Source of the DNA: Porticoccaceae bacterium
GTDB lineage: Bacteria; Pseudomonadota; Gammaproteobacteria; Pseudomonadales; Porticoccaceae
Reading direction: 5' to 3'
NCBI GenBank assembly: GCA_024644595.1
Contig: JAHEHL010000009.1
Span: forward strand, 457,512 to 521,511
DNA length: 64,000 nucleotides
Shown here: positions 57,461-64,000 of the stretch, in pieces
Layout: the number at the start of each line of letters is the position of its first letter
Position numbering within the stretch: the stretch's first letter is position 1
Translations under genes and position numbers: made by a program
The notes under the pieces: model-generated
What the model was told of the DNA's origin: nothing
What the model saw: the letters and a program-made list of their open reading frames with translations, nothing else
Databases searched by the model: none

Positions 57461-57529
57461 CGCGCGCGTTTTTACGGCCATATAATTAACGAGCCATTTT
57501 TTACTAAAGTAATTTAATTGAGCATTCCC

Positions 57530-59614
57530 ATGACTGATTTATCTCATTACAGAAACATTGGTATCTTCGCCCACGTTGACGCGGGTAAGACTACCACTAC
57601 CGAACGAATTCTTAAGCTGACCGGCAAGATCCACAAGACAGGTGAAGTGCATGATGGTGCCGCAACCACCGACTTTATGGAGCAGGAACAAGAGCGCGGC
57701 ATCACAATCCAGTCTGCAGCGACAACCTGTTTCTGGAAGGATCACCGTCTCAATATCATCGATACTCCGGGACACGTTGACTTCACCGTTGAAGTATACC
57801 GCTCACTGAAAGTTCTAGACGGCGGTGTTGGCGTATTCTGTGGTTCTGGCGGTGTTGAACCGCAGTCTGAGACCAACTGGCGGTACGCTAATGAGTCTGA
57901 AGTAGCGCGGGTTATTTTCGTTAACAAGCTAGACCGAATGGGTGCCGATTTTCTGCGCGTCGTAAATCAGGTTAAGACCGTGCTCGGTGCCAACCCACTT
58001 GTAATGTGCCTGCCTATTGGTATCGAAGAAGACTTCGTTGGCTTAGTTGATCTGCTTACTCGTCAGGCCTTTGTCTGGGATGACTCTGGTCTGCCGGAGA
58101 ACTTTGAGGTTGTCGAGATTCCTGCAGATATGGTCGACAAGGTCGAGCAGTATCGTGAGCAGTTGATTGAGACCGCTGTGGAGCAGGACGACGATATTAT
58201 GATGGCCTATATGGAAGGCGAAGAGCCCTCCATTGAGGACATCAAGCGCTGCATTCGCAAAGGAACGATTGCTCTGGACTTTTTCCCGACTTATTGCGGC
58301 TCTGCGTTCAAAAACAAAGGTGTGCAAATGGTTCTCGACGCTGTTGTCGATTACCTGCCTTGCCCAACCGATGTTGAGCCACAACCATTGACTGATGAAG
58401 AAGGCAATGAGACGGGCAAGGTCGCAACAGTATCGAAGGAAGAGTCGCTGAAAGCCTTGGCATTCAAAATTATGGAAGACCGCTTTGGCGCACTGACCTT
58501 TGTGCGCATCTATTCCGGCGTGCTGAATAAAGGTGACACCATCCTCAACTCGTTCACCGGCAAGACTGAGCGTATCGGCCGCATGGTTGAAATGCACGCA
58601 GATGATCGCAATGAGATCAGCACTGCACAGGCCGGTGATATTATTGCTATCGTCGGCATGAAGAACGTGCAGACCGGTCACACGCTGTGTGATCCTAAGA
58701 ACCCGGTTACGCTTGAACCTATGATTTTCCCTGAGCCTGTTATCTCGATTGCGGTGAAGCCGAAAGATAAAGGCGGTTCAGAGAAAATGGGTATCGCAAT
58801 CGGCAAAATGATCGCAGAAGATCCCTCCTTCCGCGTTGAGACCGATGAAGACTCCGGTGAGACCATTCTGAAGGGAATGGGTGAGCTGCACCTGGATATT
58901 AAGGTGGATATTCTGTTACGTACCTACGGCGTTGAGCTGATTGTTGGCGCTCCACAGGTTGCCTATCGTGAAACAATCACTGTGCCTGTCGAAGATAGCT
59001 ATACGCACAAGAAGCAGTCTGGTGGTTCCGGTCAGTTTGGTAAGATCGATTATCGCATCAAACCTGGCGAGCCAGGCACTGGCTTTGTGTTTAGCTCGTC
59101 AGTTGTGGGTGGTAATGTTCCCAAGGAATTCTTCCCTGCGATCGAAAAAGGCTTCAGAGGCATGATGCAAGAAGGCCCTCTGGCCGGCTACCCGGTTCTC
59201 GACGTTGAAGTGGATCTCTATGACGGTGGCTTCCACGCAGTTGACTCCTCGGCAGTTGCCTTTGAGATTGCTGCTAAAGGGGCGTTCCGTCAGTCAATGC
59301 CTAAAGCGGGACCACAGATCATTGAACCGATCATGAAGGTCGACGTATTTACGCCTGAAGATCACGTTGGTGATGTGATCGGCGACCTCAACCGTCGTCG
59401 CGGCATGATTAAAGATCAGGAGCCAACAACGACTGGCGCGCGCATCAAGGCTGATGTACCACTGTCAGAGATGTTCGGCTACATCGGACATCTGCGCACC
59501 ATGACCTCTGGACGCGGTCAGTTCTCAATGGAGTTCTCGCACTATATGCCTTGTCCTCAGAATGTTTCTACTGAGGTTATCGCGGCGGCTAAAGCGAGGA
59601 AGGAAGCTAAATAA
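57530..59614 (+). CDS. fusA2: Second elongation factor G (EF-G2/FusA2-type paralog)
   Basis: A five-domain translational GTPase of the EF-G superfamily, 694 residues from ATG 57530; a TTG four codons upstream has no better signal. G1 is AHVDAGKT, with [19 protein letters not shown] and NKLD, so GTP binding looks intact. It differs clearly from the fusA product in this window: the domain-IV segment is [10 protein letters not shown] instead of [10 protein letters not shown], and the insert after G1 is shorter. It belongs to the paralog group found beside a normal EF-G in many gammaproteobacteria; whether it does translocation, recycling or a stress task is not known. Transcribed opposite to its neighbours, with its own terminator. 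Confidence 0.92.
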   Translation: MTDLSHYRNIGIFAHVDAGKTTTTERILKLTGKIHKTGEVHDGAATTDFMEQEQERGITIQSAATTCFWKDHRLNIIDTPGHVDFTVEVYRSLKVLDGGVGVFCGSGGVEPQSETNWRYANESEVARVIFVNKLDRMGADFLRVVNQVKTVLGANPLVMCLPIGIEEDFVGLVDLLTRQAFVWDDSGLPENFEVVEIPADMVDKVEQYREQLIETAVEQDDDIMMAYMEGEEPSIEDIKRCIRKGTIALDFFPTYCGSAFKNKGVQMVLDAVVDYLPCPTDVEPQPLTDEEGNETGKVATVSKEESLKALAFKIMEDRFGALTFVRIYSGVLNKGDTILNSFTGKTERIGRMVEMHADDRNEISTAQAGDIIAIVGMKNVQTGHTLCDPKNPVTLEPMIFPEPVISIAVKPKDKGGSEKMGIAIGKMIAEDPSFRVETDEDSGETILKGMGELHLDIKVDILLRTYGVELIVGAPQVAYRETITVPVEDSYTHKKQSGGSGQFGKIDYRIKPGEPGTGFVFSSSVVGGNVPKEFFPAIEKGFRGMMQEGPLAGYPVLDVEVDLYDGGFHAVDSSAVAFEIAAKGAFRQSMPKAGPQIIEPIMKVDVFTPEDHVGDVIGDLNRRRGMIKDQEPTTTGARIKADVPLSEMFGYIGHLRTMTSGRGQFSMEFSHYMPCPQNVSTEVIAAAKARKEAK

Positions 59615-59631
59615 GCTTTCTTCGAGCAAAC

Positions 59632-59668
59632 AAAAAACCCCGCTGGCGAAAGTCAGCGGGGTTTTTTT
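59632..59668. terminator. Intrinsic terminator after fusA2
   Basis: CCCCGCTG and CAGCGGGG form an 8-bp stem around GCGAAAGT, preceded by A6 and followed by T7. It is strong on the plus strand and usable on the minus strand, where it would also end the racemase-like transcript. Confidence 0.95.
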
Positions 59669-59788
59669 ATAAGATTGTAATCCCCCATTTATAACGCCCC
59701 ACATCAGTGGCGCGACCTTGCTGCGTCCGGCTGCATGGGATTATTATGAGGCTGTCCGTATCCGATCGCTTTGGCACCTGCATTTACT

Positions 59789-60472
59789 TCAATCTGCATA
59801 TGAGTTGGTTGCGTGACGGACAACAGCATCAACATGAATTGCAGCGCAATCTACTATTGGAAATTGAGTTTGATCTCCCTTATAGACCAATGTAAGGTCA
59901 GTTCCCCCCAGCATAATGGCGTCAACGCTCGCCTCTCGAACCAGCCACTCGCATGCTGAATCAAAAACAGCACGTTGAGAACTTGTTACGTAGCCCGACG
60001 CCGCCATCGAAACGTAGGCAGAATGTACGTCGTCTAATGCGTTACCGATTGGCGGGATGACCTCTGCAGTGCTAATCCCCGAATAAAATTTTGTTTGCAT
60101 GACGGTTCGTGTTCCCAGTATTCCGACCCGTGCTAGCTCTCTAGCTTTAACTGATTCATTCACTTCCGTTAGCATATCAATAACAGGTATAGGAGAACTT
60201 TCCTTGAAGGTATCAATGCAAAAATGCCCTGCAATTGAGCTAATCACCACGCACTCCGCACCTGCAGATACTAGTCTGTCAGTCAGTCGGTTGTAGATTT
60301 CGACTTGAGCACCTACGTCGTTACATTCGAGATTATTAAGTAAAGTGGGAGCGTCAGCGTGAACAATCGTCATCTCCAGCGCCGTACCCTTGCTCGCGAA
60401 TTCTGAGATCAGCCGGCGGTAATAATAATCTGTTGCTGCGGGTCCAATGCCGCCTATCAATCCAATTTGCAC
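59789..60472 (-). CDS. Asp/Glu racemase superfamily protein lacking both catalytic cysteines
   Basis: 227 residues with the aspartate/glutamate racemase fold: the N-terminal IGLIGGIGPAAT loop, a central VGILGT strand start, and two pseudo-symmetric halves. True racemases carry one Cys in each half, in CNTxH and GCTEL. Here the first motif reads SSIAGH (Ser79 in the Cys position, His83 kept) and the second GGTDL (Gly190 in the Cys position). The two-base (two-thiol) racemisation mechanism therefore cannot operate as usual. The protein may be a lyase, isomerase or binding protein of the superfamily. AGG lies 6 nt before the ATG. It sits between fusA and fusA2, 112 nt after fusA. Confidence 0.8.
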   Translation of the reverse strand: MQIGLIGGIGPAATDYYYRRLISEFASKGTALEMTIVHADAPTLLNNLECNDVGAQVEIYNRLTDRLVSAGAECVVISSIAGHFCIDTFKESSPIPVIDMLTEVNESVKARELARVGILGTRTVMQTKFYSGISTAEVIPPIGNALDDVHSAYVSMAASGYVTSSQRAVFDSACEWLVREASVDAIMLGGTDLTLVYKGDQTQFPIVDCAAIHVDAVVRHATNSYAD

Positions 60473-60584
60473 CTGCCAATACCTTCTGTATCAAGACGAT
60501 TCATTGTTATCTGTCTATATTGCGGATCTGCGCGCCTCATAACACCGTTTTAACTATAACTATAGTCTTCAGAAAAATTTAGTC

Positions 60585-62687
60585 TTAGCCCATATTTTTC
60601 GTCATTATCGCTGCTGCAATATTCTTCGGCGCTTCAGCATAGCGATCAAACTCCATGGTGAAGGTAGCCCGCCCCTGAGTGGCGGAGCGCAAATCAGTGG
60701 CATAGCCAAACATCTCTGCCAGTGGTACCTCAGCATCAATCACTTTACCCATCGGACTATCGGCCATACCAAGAATCGTGCCGCGACGACGATTGAGGTC
60801 GCCGACCACATCACCCATATTGGCTTCTGGGGTAACCACCTCGACTTTCATCATCGGCTCTAGCAGTACGGCACCGCCATGATCCTTAAGATCTTTGGTG
60901 GCTAAAGAGCCGGCAATCTTAAACGCCATCTCCGAGGAGTCAACATCGTGATAGGAGCCATCATATAACGTCGCTTTTACACCCAACAACGGGTAGCCTG
61001 CTAGCACACCGTTTTGCATTTGCTCTTCAATACCTTTGGCAATAGCTGGAATATATTCCTTCGGAACGGTTCCACCTACAATCTCATTAATGAACTCGAG
61101 TCCTTCAGCACCGGGGTCTTCCGCTGGCTCAAATTTGAGCCACACATGGCCGTATTGACCGCGACCACCTGACTGACGAATAAACTTACCTTCAATTTCA
61201 CAGCCCTTTGTGATGGTTTCGCGATAGGCAACCTGCGGCTGACCTATATTGGCATCAACGGTAAACTCACGACGCATACGATCAACCAGAATGTCCAGAT
61301 GCAGTTCGCCCATGCCAGAGATAATGGTCTGACCACTCTCTTCATCGGTCTTAACGCGAAACGAGGGGTCTTCTTGGGCCAGCTTTCCCAGTGCGACACC
61401 CATTTTATCTTGGTCTGCTTTGGTTCGCGGCTCTACGGCCACTGATATCACCGGTTCAGGAAACTCCATGCGCTCGAGAATAATTTTGTCGCTCTCGGCA
61501 CAGAGAGTATCACCAGTGGTGGTGTCTTTAAGGCCGATTGCGGCGGCAATATCGCCGGCCAGGACCTGTTTGATTTCTTCGCGACTGTTGGCGTGCATCT
61601 GCACCATGCGTCCGACCCGCTCGCGCTTCATTTTGACCGAATTGTAAACTGCTGTGCCGCTCTCCAATTTGCCGGAATAGACGCGCATAAACGTCAACGT
61701 GCCAACGAAAGGGTCGGTGGCGATTTTAAACGCCAGCGCGGCAAAGGGTGCCTCGTCGTCAGCTTCTCTAAAGCCTTTCTCGCCACTTTCCAGCTCGCCC
61801 TCAATGGCTTTGACTTCAGTGGGCGATGGCAGGTATTCAATGACTGCGTCGAGCATGCCCTGCACACCTTTGTTTTTGAATGCCGACCCACCCAACACCG
61901 GAACAATTTCATTCGCCAACGTGCGAAGACGCAGACCCTGTTTGATTTCAGCTTCACTGAGAACCTCTTCATTGAGGTATTTATCCATCAATTCTTCGTT
62001 AGCTTCGGCAGCTGCCTCGACAAGCTGCTCATGCATTTCCTGGCACTCGGCTAACATGGCATCGGGAATCGATGCATACTCAAAGGTCATACCCTGATCC
62101 GCTTCGTTCCAGTAAATGGCTTTCATCTTGACCAGATCGACTACGCCTTTAAAGTTATCCTCGGCACCAATGGTCATCTGCAGTGGCACGGCAACGGCAC
62201 CAAGACGTTCTTTTAACTGACTCAAGACCATCTTGTAGCTGGCACCGGCACGGTCCATTTTATTGACGAAGACCATCCTCGGCACTTCATACTTGTTTGC
62301 CTGACGCCAAACTGTTTCGGTTTGCGGCTGCACCCCGGAAGAACCGCAGAGCACAATCACGGCACCATCTAGCACACGCAGGGAACGCTCAACTTCGATG
62401 GTGAAATCAACGTGTCCCGGAGTATCAATAATATTGATTCGATGGTCGTCGAACTGCCCGTCCATACCTTTCCAAAAGCATGTGGTCGCCGCGGAGGTGA
62501 TAGTGATACCACGCTCTTGCTCCTGCTCCATCCAGTCCATGGTCGCAGCGCCGTCGTGAACCTCACCAATCTTGTGCGAGAGCCCGGTGTAGAACAGCAC
62601 GCGCTCAGTTGTGGTGGTTTTTCCTGCATCGACGTGGGCACATATGCCGATGTTGCGGTAACGACTAATAGGGGTCTTGCGAGACAC
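60585..62687 (-). CDS. fusA: Elongation factor G
   Basis: The main translocation GTPase: moves tRNAs and mRNA after peptide transfer and works with RRF in recycling. 700 residues, standard length, with [27 protein letters not shown] and NKMD in the G domain, then domains II-V including [17 protein letters not shown] in domain IV. The start is GTG at 62687 with GAGGA about 8 nt upstream. Unusually it is cut off from rpsG by a terminator and from tuf by two genes. Confidence 0.98.
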   Translation of the reverse strand: MSRKTPISRYRNIGICAHVDAGKTTTTERVLFYTGLSHKIGEVHDGAATMDWMEQEQERGITITSAATTCFWKGMDGQFDDHRINIIDTPGHVDFTIEVERSLRVLDGAVIVLCGSSGVQPQTETVWRQANKYEVPRMVFVNKMDRAGASYKMVLSQLKERLGAVAVPLQMTIGAEDNFKGVVDLVKMKAIYWNEADQGMTFEYASIPDAMLAECQEMHEQLVEAAAEANEELMDKYLNEEVLSEAEIKQGLRLRTLANEIVPVLGGSAFKNKGVQGMLDAVIEYLPSPTEVKAIEGELESGEKGFREADDEAPFAALAFKIATDPFVGTLTFMRVYSGKLESGTAVYNSVKMKRERVGRMVQMHANSREEIKQVLAGDIAAAIGLKDTTTGDTLCAESDKIILERMEFPEPVISVAVEPRTKADQDKMGVALGKLAQEDPSFRVKTDEESGQTIISGMGELHLDILVDRMRREFTVDANIGQPQVAYRETITKGCEIEGKFIRQSGGRGQYGHVWLKFEPAEDPGAEGLEFINEIVGGTVPKEYIPAIAKGIEEQMQNGVLAGYPLLGVKATLYDGSYHDVDSSEMAFKIAGSLATKDLKDHGGAVLLEPMMKVEVVTPEANMGDVVGDLNRRRGTILGMADSPMGKVIDAEVPLAEMFGYATDLRSATQGRATFTMEFDRYAEAPKNIAAAIMTKNMG

Positions 62688-62855
62688 AATATTTTCCTCT
62701 GAAGCTGGAGCATAAAAATCGGTTTTAACGCAGTGCCTATTTTAAACCCTGAGACGAAGAAGTAAGAACTCTTTCGATTCATCTGAGTTTAAAAATAGCG
62801 TTCTCTTGCTGGGCTATTTGCAGGCACCAAACAAAATTGCCACTGCCTAAATGCG

Positions 62856-62886
62856 AAAAAAGGTGGCCATGACAGCCACCTTTTTT
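62856..62886 (-). terminator. Intrinsic terminator between rpsG and fusA
   Basis: GGTGGC and GCCACC form a 6-bp stem, extended by six A/T pairs on each side (A6 and T6), with a 7-nt loop. It begins 29 nt after the rpsG stop on the minus strand. It looks strong in both directions. Confidence 0.9.
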
Positions 62887-62914
62887 ACGCAAGACTACAT
62901 TGACTGTAATCTTT

Positions 62915-63385
62915 TTAGAAACGGAAGTGCGAGAACGCCTTGTTGGCTTCTGCCATGCGGTGAACATCTTCACGCTTCTTAACTGCGCCACCCTTGCTCT
63001 GAACTGCATCAATCAGCTCACCAGCAAGACGCTGAGGCATGGATTTCTCGCCGCGGTTACGGGCGTACTCCACCAACCAGCGCATTGCCAGTGCAGTGCG
63101 TCGGGAAGGACGAACTTCAACTGGCACCTGATAAGTCGCACCACCGACGCGGCGGGATTTCACTTCCACCATGGGTGCAACGTTATCCAGGGCTTCTTCA
63201 AACACTTCAACTGGATTTTTCTTAAGACGCTCTTCGACGATATCGAGTGCGCCATAAACGATCCGCTCAGCGACTGATTTTTTGCCGCTAACCATTACGT
63301 GATTCATAAATTTGGCCAGGGTGACATTTCCAAACTTGGGGTCTGGAAGAATGTCGCGCTTCGCCGCTACTCTTCTTCTTGGCAT
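62915..63385 (-). CDS. rpsG: 30S ribosomal protein S7
   Basis: Nucleates assembly of the 30S head; in E. coli it represses its own operon. The 156 residues start [20 protein letters not shown] and have [17 protein letters not shown] and the C-terminal [18 protein letters not shown]. Follows rpsL by 95 nt with a hairpin in the gap. Confidence 0.98.
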   Translation of the reverse strand: MPRRRVAAKRDILPDPKFGNVTLAKFMNHVMVSGKKSVAERIVYGALDIVEERLKKNPVEVFEEALDNVAPMVEVKSRRVGGATYQVPVEVRPSRRTALAMRWLVEYARNRGEKSMPQRLAGELIDAVQSKGGAVKKREDVHRMAEANKAFSHFRF

Positions 63386-63412
63386 CGTTTTGCCCTTCTC
63401 TTCAGGTTACTT

Positions 63413-63429
63413 CCAGGGATAGGCCCTGG
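63413..63429. promoter_or_regulatory. Hairpin in the rpsL-rpsG gap (possible S7 target)
   Basis: CCAGGG and CCCTGG pair around ATAGG, 28 nt before the rpsG ATG. E. coli S7 binds a structure in this same gap, so a regulatory role is plausible; pairing is seen, function is inferred. Confidence 0.35.
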
Positions 63430-63480
63430 CCTTACTTGGTTGTATTACCGATTATTCGCAATGCGTCTCGCTGACACCTA

Positions 63481-63855
63481 TTACCCTTTAGGGCGCTTGG
63501 TACCATACTTGGAACGACGCTGTGTACGACCGTTAACACCCGCTGTATCCAGAGTACCGCGTACCGTATGGTAACGAACACCTGGAAGATCTTTTACACG
63601 ACCACCACGAATCAAGACAACGCTGTGCTCTTGCAGGTTGTGTCCTTCGCCACCAATGTATGAAGTTACTTCATAACCACTGGTTAAACGAACACGACAA
63701 ACCTTACGCAATGCAGAGTTTGGCTTCTTCGGAGTAGTGGTGTAAACGCGGGTACATACACCGCGGCGCTGCGGACAGGCCTGAAGTGCTGGTACGTCAC
63801 TTTTACTAACTTTGCGTTTTCTCGGCTTACGAACCAACTGGTTGATCGTTGCCAT
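63481..63855 (-). CDS. rpsL: 30S ribosomal protein S12
   Basis: Decoding-centre protein. The ATG at 63855 gives 124 residues beginning [20 protein letters not shown]; the frame is open to 63969, but GGAGA upstream of 63855 and the family start decide. Lys43 and Lys88, where streptomycin-resistance changes occur, are both Lys (sensitive-type), and Asp89, the RimO methylthiolation site, is present. First gene of the str operon, with a leader of about 92 nt. Confidence 0.98.
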   Translation of the reverse strand: MATINQLVRKPRKRKVSKSDVPALQACPQRRGVCTRVYTTTPKKPNSALRKVCRVRLTSGYEVTSYIGGEGHNLQEHSVVLIRGGRVKDLPGVRYHTVRGTLDTAGVNGRTQRRSKYGTKRPKG

Positions 63856-63868
63856 GCAATTTTTCTCC

Positions 63869-63896
63869 AAAAATAAAAAATACCTTCCGGGGAAGG
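63869..63896 (-). promoter_or_regulatory. Hairpin plus U-tract in the rpsL leader (attenuator-like)
   Basis: On the minus strand CCTTCC and GGAAGG form a compact stem (63896-63883), directly followed by TATTTTTTATTTTT. This has the form of an intrinsic terminator placed between the promoter and the rpsL ribosome-binding site. The loop is tight (2-4 nt), so strength is uncertain. Confidence 0.5.
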
Positions 63897-63953
63897 CCGT
63901 ACATTCCTTGAGCCCTGTCGCAAATCCGACTACGAGACCCAAAAGGGAGCGGC

Positions 63954-63982
63954 ATTCTAAATACCGCACATCCGGGAGTCAA
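63954..63982 (-). promoter_or_regulatory. Promoter of the str operon (rpsL)
   Basis: On the minus strand TTGACT (63982-63977), a 17-nt spacer and TAGAAT (63959-63954), followed by GCCGCTCCC. The -10 and the CGCTCC discriminator match those of the S10 promoter at 55802-55830, arguing for shared control. Confidence 0.85.
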
Positions 63983-64000
63983 GCGGGCATTCAGTTTATC

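Larger units (their letters stand above)
57168..57529. other. Divergent promoter region between tuf and fusA2
   Basis: 362 nt with no gene. The tuf side holds a promoter (57287-57260) and a leader of about 85 nt ending in GAGGAG. The fusA2 side holds a TATACT-type -10. No tRNA gene, which often precedes tuf, was recognised. Confidence 0.6.

Noticed and set aside
57168-57529. tRNA gene near tuf
   Set aside because: tRNA genes often precede tuf, but no cloverleaf, TTCRA arm or CCA end could be found here.
58043-58681. 212-codon open frame on the minus strand inside fusA2
   Set aside because: Shadow of the EF-G2 coding frame with no independent support.
59789-60472. Racemase-like gene as a pseudogene
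   Set aside because: The frame is full length with intact fold motifs and a good start; only the catalytic cysteines differ.
1-64000. CRISPR arrays, insertion sequences, prophage or integrative elements
   Set aside because: No repeated spacer-repeat pattern, transposase, integrase or terminal inverted repeats of element size were seen.

Overview
This window is a stretch of core chromosome from a Gram-negative gammaproteobacterium. The gene orders lptD-surA-pdxA-rsmA-apaG-apaH, miaB-ybeZ-ybeY-corC-lnt and leuS-lptE-holA are gammaproteobacterial. The AmgK/MurU pair, the DUF1820 gene beside miaB, a large TonB-dependent receptor and a separate EF-G2 point towards a marine Pseudomonadales/Cellvibrionales-type organism (SAR92/OM60-like). 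That placement is an inference from gene content, not from a tree.

Layout. 1-1994 (+): end of an unidentified gene, then aceK. 1995-14749 (-): a complete-looking type II secretion cluster in the order gspE-F-G-H-I-J-K-L-M-C-D-A-B, almost all genes overlapping or nearly touching. 14858-15205 (-): DUF1820 protein, divergent from 15346-21287 (+), miaB-ybeZ-ybeY-corC-lnt-peroxiredoxin, in which ybeY onward is translationally coupled by ATGA overlaps. 21454-24162: a TonB-dependent receptor and a small MmcQ/YjbR protein, which look inserted between the lnt and leuS blocks. 24539-28765 (+): leuS-lptE-holA. 28783-32565 (-): cell-wall sugar salvage genes amgK-murU, then VanZ-like, DUF2007 and an SLC13 transporter. 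32723-39618 (+): lptD to apaH. 39815-41881 (+): an M13 metallopeptidase lipoprotein.

42074-63855 is almost entirely ribosomal and translation genes on the minus strand: str (rpsL-rpsG-fusA), tuf, S10 (rpsJ to rpsQ), spc (rplN to rpmJ, with secY) and alpha (rpsM to rplQ, with rpoA). The str block is not canonical. A strong terminator separates rpsG from fusA, and about 3.4 kb carrying an Asp/Glu-racemase-like gene (-) and a second EF-G gene (+) lies between fusA and tuf. Sigma70-type promoters can be read upstream of rpsL, rpsJ, tuf and rpsM, several with GC-rich discriminators of the kind expected for growth-rate and stringent control.

No CRISPR array, prophage, insertion sequence, tRNA or rRNA was seen, and I see no clear undescribed multi-gene system. 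The points most worth a second look are amgK, whose conserved N-terminus extends well beyond any ATG/GTG/TTG codon; the interrupted str operon; the racemase-like protein that lacks both catalytic cysteines; and hairpin/U-tract structures in ribosomal-operon leaders.
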